DNA of 64,000 nucleotides from Clarkia xantiana subsp. parviflora. Lineage: Eukaryota > Streptophyta > Magnoliopsida > Myrtales > Onagraceae. The DNA lies in assembly GCA_036873135.1 (NCBI GenBank), contig JAPTYO010000015.1:15355683-15419682 (forward strand), read 5' to 3'. Below are positions 21,914-34,411 of the stretch, piece after piece (position 1 is the stretch's first letter; the number at the start of each line of letters is the position of its first letter). The notes beneath the pieces were generated by a model, which saw only the letters and a list, made by a program, of their open reading frames with translations, made no database searches and was not told the DNA's origin. Made by a program: the position numbers and the translations under genes.

Positions 21914-24900
21914 AGCAAGATGGAAAACCTACATGTGATCCATGGAGGCTTTGGCGCAGGAGGCGAGTTGTCATACGCAAGTGAAGTGTACACCTCACAA
22001 ATGGTGCAAAAGCCTGAAGTGAACCAACAAGGAGATGTCGTCATGGAGGATGTCATTGGCTTTTGTGCTAAGGACAAGGAGCACATTGTGTTAGGGGTGA
22101 AACCAAAATCCGGTTGGTCCGAAAAACCGGTGAAAACCGAACCGGTCCGGACCGAAAAAATCGAATCTGAAATATGGTTTGATTTTTGGTCGGATTTTTT
22201 TACTCTAGTTCGGTTTTTCGGTTCGGTTCGGATTTTGAGCTTTGAGGACCGTGGGGACCGAACCGACCGTTATGCTAACTAAATATGTAAAATATATACT
22301 ATATTACTTGATATTAATCAATATAATTAATTAATTAGGTTAACAAAAATTATAAAATAATCACATATGAAGATTATTTTTCTAATTTTGTTTTATAATT
22401 TATTTAATTATATTAATTGACGCAATTTTTCATTTCAGTTTGATAAATTCCATGAAAATAATGAGAATTTTAAACGGTGATTGTTAATTTTGGATTTTCG
22501 GTTAAACCGAAAACCGAACCGAAAAAATTGTACTACTAATGGATGGTTTATTTTTCCTCATACGGTTTTTTGGTCGGATTTTTTAAAGGAAAAAACCGGA
22601 ACGAAAATATGGGTAACCGACCGAACCAAGCAAAAAATCGATCCGACCAGTCCGGTTTCACCCCTACATTGTGTACCCACATAACGACGCCCTAGTCATA
22701 TAACTATGACAATAGACAACATGGATGTCAAGCGCATATTGGTAGATGTTGGAAGCTCACCAAACATCATAATGAAGGCTATAATCCTGGCTCTGGGAAG
22801 GAAGAAGTTTATTAAAAACATGAACTCATCGCTAGTGAGATTCATGGGAGATGCAAGTTATACGCTAGGAACAATAACACTATCGGTCATTTTGGGATCG
22901 GGTGAGCAACAACTCCAAATAGACGTACCATTCGCGGTGGTGGACAAGCTAGACGCATACAATGGCATCCTTGGATACACAACCATGAATGAATAGGGCA
23001 TGATAGCGTCAACATTACACCAGAAGATTAAATTCCCGACGATAGCTGGAATAGGAGAAGTGAAGGGAAGCCAACAACTATCAAAAGATTGCTACAATGT
23101 AGCACTTCAGCGCAACCTCAAGATAGACAAAAGTGGAGTGCCCACCATTGACGAAGACCCAAGAAAGGATCGTGCTCGTCCAGCACCAGTTGAAGAGTTA
23201 CGCGAAGTAAAGATTGAAGAACCGGACAGAATGGTTCGAATAGGCGCGTCACTGTCTAAAGACGAAGTAATACAGATCACGACACTCTTAGTGGAATACA
23301 AGGAGTTGTTTGCATGGTCTCCAAGTGACATGCCTGGAATAAGTGCGGATGTCATCTCCCACAAGCTCAACATAAAACCTGGAACTCGAGCTATGACACA
23401 AAAACTGCGACCATTTGGAGGTGACAAGAAGTTAGCAATCCGAGAAGAAGTAGGAAAGCTACTTGACGCAGGCTTTATTGAAGAGTCACGGTACCAAACT
23501 TGGGTGGCGAACTCAGTATTAGTGCCTAAGTCCAATGGCAAGATGAGAATGTGCATCGACTATAGGAACCTCAACAAGGCATGCTCTAAGGACTCCTATC
23601 CTCTTCCAAGAATTGACCAGCTAGTCGATGCCACTGTAGGTCACGAGTTGATGACTGTAATGGATGCATACTCTGGATACAACCAAATCCCGATGTTCAA
23701 TGATGACGCACCGCACACTGCATTCTATGCAGACAACGATATATACAACTACAAGGTGATGCCCTTTGGTCTAATCAACGCAGGTGCAACGTACCAGCGC
23801 ATGGTTAACATAATTTTGGAGATATGATCGAGAAGACAATGGAAGCCTACGTTGAGGACATGGTGGTAAAGTCGACGAAAAGACGTAATCATGCTGACGA
23901 CCTGCGCACAACATTTCAAAGAATGTGTGAGTTCCAAGTCCGATTGAACCCAACAAAGTGCGCCTTCGGCGTACAGTCGGGGAAAATATTGGGTTTTATG
24001 GTTAGCCAAAGAGGAATAGAGGCCAACCCCGAGAAAGTGAAGGCAATAGAAGAAATGGAATCTCCTAAAAAAACAAGGAGGTACAACAGCTGAATGGTCG
24101 CTTAGCTGCTTTGAATAGATTCCTTGCCAGGATTGGAGACAAGGCGCTTCCTTTCTTCGAATTATTACGTGCAAACAAGAAGTTCGAATGGACGCCTGTA
24201 TGCGAAGAAGCCTTTCAACAATTGAAGCAACACTTGCGAACGCTTCAGCACTAGCCAAACCGGTGCAAGGAGAGCCCCTTTACTTATACATATCAGTGAG
24301 CAACACTACAGTCAGCTCAGTGCTTGTTAAGAAAAAAGGGACCACCCAGCTCCCAGTATGCTATGTGAGCAAGATCCTGGCAAAGCGCGAAGTGAACTAT
24401 GTGCCAATTGAGAAGTACTTGTACGCTCTCATAGTGGCAGCAAGGAAGCTGAGGCCATACTTCCACGCACATGAGATAACAGTCCTGACGGACCAGCCCT
24501 TGAAGCATATCCTATCAAAGCCAAATATGTCGGGAAAGCTGACAAAGTGGTCAGTTGAACTAAGCGAATTCCGTATTCACTTCGCCCCAAGAACAACAAT
24601 CAAGGATCAAGCTTTAGCTGATTTCATCGCAGAATTCACTGGGATAACTCCTGAGACTGACGCGCAAGAAAGAGCACAACAAAACAAAGAACCCGTGGAG
24701 GTGTGGGAAATGAACACTGATGGGTCCTCAAATGTAGTAGGACCAGGCACGGGTTTCCTTCTAATACCACCTGACGGATCAGACCCATTGAAGTATGCTC
24801 TAAACTTAACATTTAGAGCAACCCACAACGAAGCAGAATACGAGGCCTTGATAACAGGCCTAAGAATTGCAAAAGGTGTTGGTGTCAAGCATTTAAGAGT

Positions 24901-25314
24901 CAAGTGCGATTCACAACTTGTCGTCAACAAAGTGAAAGGTAATTACTTGGCCAAATCAGAAAACATGCAAAAGTATTTGGGACAAGCAAAAGACCTCGTT
25001 ACAAGCTTTGATTCCTTCTACATAACATCAGTCCCAAGAGAAGAAAATCAAGAAGCAGATGCATTGAGAAAGTTCGCACAAGGCAAGGAGCAAGGCAGAG
25101 AAACACATTTCATAGAGAACAAGATACTGTCAGTAATTGACCAACTTGAAGTACTGAACATTGACTCAGAGCCAACTTGGATAACACCAATCCATGCTTA
25201 TCTCACAAGTGGCACACTCCCTGGAGACAAAACTCAGGCCGGAAAAAATTCAAAGAGTCGCTGTCAACTATGCACTGATAGAAGGACAATTGTACAAGAA
25301 AGGTTTTTCAACCC
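21914..25314 (+). pseudogene. G1 gag end, protease, RT, two RNase H domains, integrase start
   Basis: Continuation of G1 after the G2 insertion. The Gag tail (MENLHVIHGGFGAGG) leads to the protease, split by a MITE. Protease motif is RILVDVGSSPNII (D-V-G instead of D-S/T-G). TAG at 22994-22996 interrupts it. RT has VMDAYSGYNQI and MPFGLINAGATYQRMVN, but the catalytic box reads AYVEDMVVKS rather than YVDD. Frameshifts occur near 23817, 24066, 24245 and 25245. The gypsy RNase H (YLYISVSNTTVSSVL) is followed by the second one (NTDGSSNVVGPGTGF, EENQEADALRKFA). It stops within the integrase N-terminus at QLYKKGFST, where the G4 LTR begins. Clearly dead. Confidence 0.88.
22092..22666. mobile_element. 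hAT-like MITE inside the G1 protease region
   Basis: 575 bp, ends TAGGGGTGAAACC and GGTTTCACCCCTA, with 8-bp duplications cattgtgt at 22084-22091 and 22667-22674. Subterminal regions are rich in ccggtt/aaccgg phrases arranged as inverted repeats around an AT-rich centre. There is no transposase. The 8-bp duplication and TAGGGGTG end fit the hAT superfamily. Removing it and one duplication restores HIVYPHNDALVI, the normal protease N-terminus. Confidence 0.85.
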
Positions 25315-26767
25315 TGTCGCACGTCGGATCCGGCCAACGCTCTCGGAAAAGAGCGGGTTTTGAAAATTGTTATTTGGATCGGCGAACGACGTGTTCGGTC
25401 AAATATGGAAATATCCACAGAATCGGGGAAAATAGAAAGAGTCGCCACCGATTAATTAAAGGCTAATCGGAATCCTACATTGCCTAGGGTACATGGTGCT
25501 AGCATCCTAGGGCTTTGAATGGTCTGCGTCCAGAGGTTCGGGTTCGGGGGTTTGATTACGTATTAAAAGCTCGCGAGCTAAAAATCCCCCCTTTCGGTAC
25601 TTTGGCTTGTCTTTTCTTGTTTAGTTTTCACAAAATATCCACTTTGATCATTATGGGCTGAATTGCAATTATCAAGATGTTTATGACTGAAAATGCTACC
25701 CAGGGGCCGAATTGCAATTATCAAAATTCCAGGGGCCGAACTGCAATTATCAAGAAGCTCAGGGATGAATTTGAAAACAACTTTAAAATGGACCCTGAAC
25801 TTATCTGGGCTGATTTGTAACAATTAGCACATTTTTGGGGACAATATGAAAGTTCATGGGCTGAAATGTAACAATCAACAAAGTTCGGGAGTGAACCGAA
25901 AATAGCTTTGAAAACATGTTAAAATGACCATGAACTTCTCTGGACTGATTTGCGACCATTTAAATGTGAAAAATATGGAATACGTACATACATAAAACTT
26001 AAAGGTAATATAAATGTCAAATAAGTGAAATAAACAGATATATGACTTAATAATGTATAAACACATAAGTAAATGACAATAAGTAATATAATATATATAT
26101 AATATAAATGAAAAATAAGTAAACCAGATATATATATAACTTGTAAATAATAGAAATACGTAATATGTATATATATATATAGTGCAAAATGAAAGAACGA
26201 AAAATAAATAAAACGCTATATTGAAAGCGATGGGTCTTTAACCAACTTGCACTTTATTTATGCTTGAAATGTAAATACAACTTTTGATTAAGCAGTACTT
26301 ACATTGGGTTTTTTCCGGGAAAATTTGTGACGCGTGGAACCAAACCACAAATTACCGAGCAATATGGATTACACTCTCAAACTCGGTCACTCTCACTGAG
26401 ACTCTCTGTGATCTTTTTCTTCGTAATACTGAGAGCCTCCTAAACTCTCGAACAAGGCTACCTTTTATAGGTAAATATAGAATTTTTTTTATTATTATTT
26501 AATTATCAAAAGAGTTCAATTATTGAGCATGGTATGGAGATGGGGTATGAGAGTGTGTATAGTTGGGAGAGTTGGAGACGTGGCCATTCTATAGCCAAGT
26601 TTATTTTTATTTTTTTATATATGTATCTCTCACACACACACACACATATATATATACTACTAAGATTTGACTACTTTTTTGGTTTTTTTCTAAGCACTCG
26701 ATTATTCCCGATTCGGTTTCACATGTCACGGTATTTTTCGACCCCTGTCTAAAAGCAGGTGTTTACG
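25315..26767 (-). repeat. G4 3' LTR
   Basis: Begins TGTCGCACGTCGG on plus, ends ...caggtgtttacg next to the purine-rich (on minus) tract ggttgcccctctttg. It shares 'agagtcgccac', 'ggctaa' and 'ggtctgcg.ccag' phrases with the G2 LTR, suggesting a common lineage. Contains (CA)n and (TA)n near 26633-26658. Confidence 0.75.
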
Positions 26768-26879
26768 GTTGCCCCTCTTTGAGCATGCGTTCATGGATTT
26801 GGGTCTTCTCGGCTAACCATTTACAGTGCATACAAGATAAAACATACAACTTTCGGAAACTAGACACCTATAGGTCCCG

Positions 26880-28030
26880 ATTGTTAGCGGTGACTTGCGG
26901 AGCTGAACACCTAAAGGCTCTGTTCGTTGGGTTGTGACTCTCGGAATGCTGGATGACCACAGGTTCCGATTGTCGGCGATGACTTCCGGAGCTGAAAACC
27001 TAAAGGCTCCGTGGGTTGTGACTCTCGGAATGATGGTTGACCACAGGTCCCGATTGTCAATGGTGACTTGCGGAGCTGAACACCTAAAGGCTCCGTTCGT
27101 CAGGTTGTGACTCTCGGAATGCTGGATAACCACAGGTTTTGATTGTCAGTGGTGACTTGCGGAGCTGAACACCTAAAGGCTCCGTTCGTCGGGTTGTGAC
27201 TCTCGGAATGCTGGATGAGCACATGTTCCGATTGTCGGCGATGACTTGCGGAGTTGAACACCTAAAGGCTCCGTTTGTCGGGTTGTGACTCCCGGAATGA
27301 TGGTTGACCACATGTCCCGATTATCAATGGTGACTTGCTGAGCTGAACACCTAAAGGCTCCGTTCGTCGGGTTGTGACTCTCGGAATGCTGGATGACCAC
27401 AGGTCCCGATTGTCGGTGGTGGCTTGCGGAGCTTAACACCTAAAGGCTCCGTTCGCCGGGTTGTGACTCTCGGAATGCTGGATGACCACAGGTTCCGATT
27501 GTCGATGGTGACTTGCGGGGCTTAACACCTAATGGCTCCGTTTGTCGGGTTGTGACTCTCGGAATGCTGGATGACCACAGGTCCCGATTTTCGGTGGTGA
27601 CTTGCGGAGCTGAACACCTAAAGGATCCGTTCGTCGAGTTGTGACTCTCGGAATGCTGGATGACCACAGGTTCCGATTTTCGGTGGTGACTTGCGGAGCT
27701 TAACACCTAAAGGCTCCGTTCGTCGGGTTGTGACTCTCGGAATGCTGGATGACCACAGGTTCCGATTTTCGATGGTGACTTGCGGAGCTTAAAACCTAAA
27801 GGCTCCGTTCGTCGGGTTGTGACTCTCATAATGCTGGATGACCATAGGTTCCGATTGTCGGCGGTGACTTGCGGAGCTGAACACCTAAAGTCTCCGTTCG
27901 TCGGGTTGTGACTCTAGGAATGTTGGATGACCACAGGTTCCGATTGTCGGCAGTGACTTGCGAAGCTGAACACCTAAAGGCTTCGTTTGTCGGGTTTTGA
28001 CTCTCGGAATGCTGGATGTCCACAGGCTCT
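26880..28030. repeat. 89-bp satellite, block 1 (about 13 copies)
   Basis: Unit: ttgtgactctcggaatgctg + gatgaccacaggttccgatt + gtcggcggtgacttgcggag + ctgaacacctaaaggctccg + ttcgtcggg (89 bp). Minus-strand frames of 88 residues are just three repeat lengths (267 bp). Confidence 0.92.
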
Positions 28031-28842
28031 GATTGTCATTGATGCCAACATTGTGGCGGCTATGTGTATGCCCGTCTTGGATAACGGTGCCTGCATTGGT
28101 GCGGCAATGAGGTTTGACTTGTAGGAACAGACTGTAACAGTCCTACTCGTCGTTGGAAGGCGACTTGCGGGAGTAGACTGTAACAGTCCCGCTTGCCGTG
28201 AGGTTGACTTGTAGGAGAAGACTATAACAATCCTACTCGTCCTTGAGAGGTGACTTGTGTGAGCAGACTATAACAGTCTCGCCTGTCGATTCCGTATAAC
28301 TCTGGGAAGTTAGGCATTTGAACGCCCCATTCTTGACAAATGAACTCTTTTATTCCAGCGATGTGCTGTTTTTTTTGTTTTTTTTTCATTTTTTTTTCTT
28401 TCGTTTTCTCGGATTTCTCTCATTTTGCTACGATCACTTTTTGATCGCACCTCTCGGTTCCCCTAATTTTTTTCTAGGCCGCCCTTTCAGGTTTTCAACC
28501 TAGCGGGGGTTTTATTTCCTCTCCTTTTGCCATGATCGCCCTTTTGAGGGATTTTCAATCACGCCCCTCTTCCCTAAATTTTGCCTAAACCGCCCTTTCG
28601 GGTTTTCAGTTTAGCGGGAATTTTCTCTTCGTAATACTGAGAGCCCCCTAAGCTCTCGAACAAGGCTGCCTTTTATAGGTAAATATAGTGTTCTTTTTTA
28701 TTATTATTTAGTTATCAAAAGAGTTCAATTATTGAGCATGGTATGGAGATGGGGTATGAGAGTGTGTATAGTTGGGAGAGTTGGAGACGTGGCCATTCTA
28801 TAGCCAAGTTTTTATTTTTTTTATATATATATCACGCACGCA

Positions 28843-28867
28843 CACACCACGCACGCACGCACACACG

Positions 28868-28932
<65 letters not shown>
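28843..28932. repeat. CA/CG/TA microsatellite, G4 unit 2
   Basis: (CACG)n, (CA)n, then (TA)n, equivalent to 30809-30910 in unit 3 and to the shorter 26633-26658 in the LTR itself. Confidence 0.9.
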
Positions 28933-28933
<1 letters not shown>

Positions 28934-29194
28934 ATACTATACTAGTAAGATTTTACTACTTTTTTTGGTTTTTTTTCTAAGCGCTCGTTTATTCCCGATT
29001 CGGTTCCACATGTCACGGTATTTTCCGACCCCTGTCCAAAATCAGGTGTTTACAGTTGCCCCTCTTTGAGCATGCGTTCATGGATGTGGTCCAATGGACA
29101 TATGTTCAAAGACAAACAACTGATTGGGGTCTTCTCGGCTAACCATTTACAGTGCATACAAGATAAAACATACAACTTTCGGAAACTAGACACC

Positions 29195-30020
29195 TATAGG
29201 TCCCGATTGTTGGCGGTGACTTGCGGACCTGAACACCTAAAGGCTCTCTTCGTCGGGTTGTGACTCTCGGAATGCCGGATGACCACAGGTTCCGATTGTC
29301 GGCGATGAATTCTGGAGCTGAATACCTAAATGCTCCGTTTGTCGGGTTGTGACTCTCGGAATGATGGTTGACCACAGGTCCCGATTGTCAATGGTGACTT
29401 GCGGAGCTGAACAGCTAAAGGCTCCGTTCGTTAGGTTGTGACTCTCGGAATGCTGGATGACCACAGGTTCCGATTGTCCGTGGTGACTTGCGGAGCTGAA
29501 CACCTAAAGGCTCCGTTCGTCGAGTTGTGACTCTCAGAATACTGGATGACCACAGGTTCCGATTGTCGATGCTGACTTGCGGGGCTTAACACCTAAATGC
29601 TCCGTTCGTCGGGTTGTGACTCTCAGAATGCTGGATGACCACAGGTCCCGATTTTTGGTGGTGACTTGCGAAGCTGAACACCTAAAGGCTCCGTTCGTCG
29701 GGTTGTGACTCTCGGAATGCTGGATGACCACAGGTTCCGATTGTCGGTGGTGACTTGCGAAGCTTAACACCTAAAGGCTCCGTTCGTCGGGTTGTGACTC
29801 TCAGAATGCAGGATGACCACAGGTTCCGATTTTCGGCGGTGACTTGCGGAGCTGAACAACTAAAGGCTCCGTTCGTCGGGTTGTGACTCTCGGAATGTTG
29901 TATGACCACAGGTTCCGATTGTCGGCGGTGACTTGCGAAGCTGAACACCTAAAGGCTTCGTTTGTCGGGTTGTGACTCTCGGAATTCTGGATGACCACAG
30001 GTTCCGATTGTCGGTGATGC
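29195..30020. repeat. 89-bp satellite, block 2 (about 9 copies)
   Basis: Same unit as block 1 within tandem unit 2. Confidence 0.9.
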
Positions 30021-30851
30021 CAGCATTGGGGCGGCTATGTGAATGCACGTCTTGGATAGCGGTGCCTGCATTGTTGCGGCAATGAGGTTTGACTTGTAGG
30101 AACAGACTGTAACAGTCCTACTCGTCGTTGGAAGGCGACTTGCGGGAGTAGACTGTAACACTCCCGCTTGCCGTGAGGTTGACTTGTAGGAGAAGACTAT
30201 AACAATCCTACTCGTCCTTGAGAGGTGACTTGCGTGAGCAGACTATAACAGTCTCGCCTGCCGATTCCGTATAACTCTGGGAAGTTAGGCATTTGAACGC
30301 CCCATTCTTGACAAATGAACTCTTTTATTCCAGCGATGTGCTGTTTTTTTTGTTTTTTTGTTTGTTTTTTTTCTTTTGTTTTCTCGGATTTCTCCCATTT
30401 TGCTACGATCACTTTTTGATCGCACCTCTCGGTTCCCCTAATTTTTTTCTAGGCCGCCCTTTCGGGTTTTCAACCTAGCGGGGGTTTTATTTCCTCTCCT
30501 TTTACCATGATCGCCCTTTTGAGAGATTTTCAATCACGTCCATCTTCCCTAAATTTTGCCTAAACCGCCCTTTCGGGTTTTCAGTTTAGCGGGAATTTTC
30601 TCTTCGTAATACTGAGAGCCCCCTAAACTCTCGAACAAGGCTGCCTTTTATAGGTAAATATAGATTTCTTTTTATTATTATTTAGTTATCAAAAGAGTTC
30701 AATTATTGAGCATGGTATGGAGATGGGGTATGAGAGTGTGTATAGTTGGGAGAGTTGGAGACGTGGCCATTCTATAGCCAAGTTTTTATTTTTTTTATTT
30801 ATATATCACGCACGCACGCACACACCACGCACGCACGCACGCACACATGCA

Positions 30852-30910
<59 letters not shown>

Positions 30911-31174
30911 GATACTATACTAGTAAGATTTTACTACTTTTTTTGGTTTTTTTTCTAAGCGCTCGTTTATTCCCGATTCGGTTCCACATGTCACGGTATT
31001 TTCCGACCCCTGTCCAAAAGCAGGTGTTTACAGTTGCCCCTCTTTGAGCATGCGTTCATGGATGTGGTCCAATGCACATATGTTCAAAGACAAACAAATG
31101 ATTGGGGTCTTCTCGGCTAACCATTTACAGTGCATACAAGATAAAACATACAACTTTCGGAAACTAGACACCTA

Positions 31175-32085
31175 TAGGTCCCGATTGTTGGCGGTGACTT
31201 GCGGACCTGAACACCTAAAGGCTCTCTTCGTCGGGTTGTGACTCTCGGAATGCTGGATGACCACAGGTTCAGATTGTCGGCGATGACTTCTGGAGCTGAA
31301 CACCTAAATGCTCCGTTTGTCGGGTTGTGACTCTCGGAATGATGGTTGACCACAAGTCCCGATTGTCAATGGTGACTTGCGGAGCTGAACAACTAAAGGC
31401 TCCGTTCGTTAGGTTGTGACTCTCGGAATGCTGGATGACCACAGGTTCCGATTGTCCGTGGTGATTTGCGGAGCTGAACACCTAAAGGCTCCGTTCGTCG
31501 GGTTGTGACTCTCAGAATACTGGATGACCACAGGTTCCGATTGTCGATGCTGACTTGCGGGGCTTAACACCTAAATTCTCCGTTCGTCGGGTTGTGACTC
31601 TCAGAATGCTGGATGACCACAGGTCCCGATTTTCGGTGGTTACTTGCGAAGCTGAACACCTAAAGGCTCCGTTCGTCGGGTTGTGACTCTCGGAATCCTG
31701 GATGACCACAGGTTCCGATTGTCGGTGGTGACTTGCAGATCTTAACACCTAAAGGCTCCGTTCGTCGGGTTCTGACTCTCCGAATGTTGGATGACCACAG
31801 GTTCCGATTGTCGATGGTGACTTGCGGAGCTTAACACCTAAAGGCTCCGTTCGTCGGGTTGTGACTCTCAGAATGCAGGATGACCACAGGTTCCGATTTT
31901 CGGCGGTGACTTACGGAGCTGAACAACTAAAGGCTCCGTTCGTCGGGTTGTGACTCTCGGAATGTTGTATGACCACAGGTTCCGATTGTCGGCGGTGACT
32001 TGCGAAGCTGAACACCTAAAGGCTTCGTTTGTCGGGTTGTGACTCTCGGAATGCTGGATGACCACAGGTTCCGATTGTCGGTGAT
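31175..32085. repeat. 89-bp satellite, block 3 (about 10 copies)
   Basis: Same unit within tandem unit 3; close to block 2 but with one extra satellite copy around 31740-31830. Confidence 0.9.
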
Positions 32086-32649
32086 GCCAGCATTGGGGCG
32101 GCTATGTGAATGCACGTCTTGGATAGCGGTGCCTGCATTGTTGCGGCAATGAGGTTTTACTTGTAGGAACAGACTGTAACAATCCTACTCGTCGTTGGAA
32201 GGCGACTTGCGGGGTAGACTGTAACAGTCCCGCTTGCCGTGAGGTTGACTTGTAGGAGAAGACTGTAACAATCCTACTCGTCCTTGAGATGTGACTTGCG
32301 TGAGCAGACTATAACAGTCTCGCTTGTCGATTCCGTATAACTTTGGGAAGTTAGGCATTTGAACGCCCCATTCTTGACAAATGAACTCTTTTATTCCAGC
32401 GATGTGCTGTTTTTTTGTTTTTTGTTTTTTTTCTCGGATTTCTCTCATTTTGTTACGATCACTTTTTGATCGCACCTCTCGGTTCCCCTAATTTTTGCCT
32501 AGGCCGCCCTTTCGGGTTTCAACCTAGCGGGGGTTTTATTTCCTCTCCTTTTGCCATGATCGCCCTTTTGAGGGATTTTCAATCACGCCCCTCTTCCCTA
32601 AATTTTGCCTAAACGCCCTTTCGGGTTTTCAGTTTAGCGAGAATTTTCT

Positions 32650-34030
32650 CTCAAAATTTGGAATTTTTTTTTTTAAATGGTTCTTCCTCGAAATGCGACT
32701 TATGCGAACTGATTGTAACAGTCCCGCTTGCCGATTTTGCATAGCTTTGGCTGGATGGACATGAGAATGCCCCATTCTTTGATGAATGAAATTCCTTCAA
32801 CGATATGCTGCATAATGTTTTTGCTTATTTGCTGAGACATCCAATTGACGATGATGCTGCTTTTGTGGAGCCTTTATGCTTGTCTTCCTCGCAGGGTTGA
32901 CTAAAAATCATCTCTTGATTGAGTTAATTTTAGATTATTTAATTTTCCACCAGCCTAGGTGCATCTCTGTGAGCTGGTAGGGGCAGCTCAGACAATGTTG
33001 ATCATTGTGATTCTTCATCTCTACCTGATGGCAATTATAGTTGTCCAAAAAAATTTCTTTTTTCTCATTTTTAATTTTTCTTTTTCATTTTTTTTTAATT
33101 TTCTATCAGATTTCTCTCATTTTGCTACGATCATTTTTTTATCGCACCTCTCGGTTCCCCTAATTTTTGCCTAGGCCGCCCTTTCGGGTTTTCAACCTAG
33201 CGGGGATTTTATTTCCTCTCCTATTGCCATGATCGCCCTTTTGAGGGATTTTCAATCACACCCCTCTTCCCTAAATTTTGCCTAAACTGCCCTTTCGGGT
33301 TTTCAGTTTAGCGGGAATTTTCTCTCAAAATTTGGAAGTTTGTTTTTTTTTGTTTTTTGTTTTTTTTTCAAAAAGTGTTCTTCCTCGAAATGCGACTTAC
33401 GCGAACATATTGTAACAGTCCTGCTTGCCGATTTTGCATAGCTTTGGCTGGATGGACATGAGAATGCCCCATTCTTTGATGAATGAACTTCCTTCAACGA
33501 TATGCTGCATAATGTTTTTGCTTATTTGCTGAGACATCCAATTGACGATGATGCTGCTTTTGTGGAGCCTTTATGCTTGTCTTCCTCGCAGGGTTGACTA
33601 AAAATCATCTCTTGATTGAGTTAATTTTAGATTATTTAATTTTCCACCCGCCTAGGTGCATCTCTGTGAGCTGGTAGGGGCAGCTCAGACAATGTTGATC
33701 ATTGTGATTATTCATCGCTACCTGGTGGCAATTATAGTTGTCCACAAAAATTTATTTTTTTCTCATTTTTCTTTTTCTTTTTCATTTTTTTTTTTATTTT
33801 CTTTCGGATTTATCTCCTTTTGCTACGATCATTTTTTTTATCGCACCTCTCGCTTCCCCTAATTTTTGCCTAGGCCGCCCTTTTGGGTTTTCAACCTAGC
33901 GGGGATTTTATTTCCTCTCTTTTTGCCATGATCGCCCTTTTTAGGGATTTTCGATCACGCCCCTCTTCCATAAATTTTGCCTAAAACGCCCTTTCGGGTT
34001 TTCAGTTTAGCGGGAATTTTCTCTCAATAT
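32650..34030. repeat. Two direct copies of a 697-bp unit in G4
   Basis: The phrase cctaggtgcatctctgtgag at about 32954 recurs 697 bp later, with flanking T-rich tracts and cgccctttcgggttttca hairpin segments. Short plus frames inside (32959-33174, 33656-33862) are T-tract driven. Confidence 0.8.
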
Positions 34031-34062
34031 TCAAAAATTCGCATTCTGGTTGCAAACTCTTT

Positions 34063-34385
34063 CAAGGATAATACTTCTTGACATTGTCCATGTTGACTGG
34101 ACTAGGGAGTCTTTGTGCGTCCATGTCAGTGATGATTGTGGCTCCTCCACTAATATTTTTTAATGTCGACACACGGTCCTTCAAAGTTATGGATGAATCT
34201 GCCCCAAGAATCTGGATTGGCTCGGGGGAATTTCTAGAAGACTAGGTCGCTTGGTGTAATTCTCTGGAGCCCACTTCCTTGTTGAATACTCGAACCATGC
34301 GCTTCTGGTACAGGTGCCCGTGGTATAGTGCAGGGAGCCGCTTTCGTCGATGAGGCTTGATTGCTCATGTAAGTTCACTTCGTCC
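34063..34385 (-). pseudogene. G4 integrase C-terminal remnant
   Basis: Minus-strand translation, with one stop and frame wobble, reads ALYHGHLYQKRMVRVFNKEV and further on GGATIITDMDAQRLPSPVNM then DNVKKYYP and a stop near 34063. This matches the family's integrase tail (HxxxYQKRMxRAFNKKV ... GGALILTDMDG ... VNxDxVKRYY). It shows that G4 descended from an element with pol and was cut within integrase. Confidence 0.7.
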
Positions 34386-34411
34386 ACTCAAATTCGTCAG
34401 TTTCTGACTTA

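Larger units (their letters stand above)
26418..32640. repeat. Three tandem units of LTR tail, polypurine tract and satellite in G4
   Basis: Units start at 26418, 28626 and 30601, each with tcttcgtaatactgagagcc. Spacing is 2208 then 1975 bp. Every unit contains the last 350 bp or so of the LTR (with CA/TA microsatellite), the LTR end tgtttac(a/g), the purine-tract complement ttgcccctcttt, an 89-bp satellite, the GACTGTAAC hairpins, and the cgccctttcgggttttca hairpins. The second and third units are very alike. Confidence 0.9.
25315..34400 (-). mobile_element. G4: gypsy element, 3' half with amplified tandem units, 5' end missing
   Basis: The 3' LTR is at the left (25315-26767). Rightward come three tandem copies of LTR-tail plus satellite (26418-32640), two copies of a 697-bp unit (about 32650-34030), and the integrase C-terminus (34063 to about 34385). 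The element then ends abruptly at + strand gag sequence. No second LTR or target duplication was found (left flank aaccc). LTR and modules resemble G2. Confidence 0.75.

Noticed and set aside
21905..22282. 125-residue ORF as a gene
   Set aside because: It runs from the G1 Gag tail into the hAT-like MITE; the second half is MITE sequence.
26813..32115. Many 60-106 residue minus-strand ORFs (SHNPTNGAFRCSAPQVT type)
   Set aside because: They are readings of the 89-bp satellite, repeat in step with it, and have no start context or conservation beyond the repeat.
32959..33862. Hydrophobic plus-strand ORFs that look like membrane proteins
   Set aside because: Phe-rich stretches come from T tracts within duplicated non-coding units.
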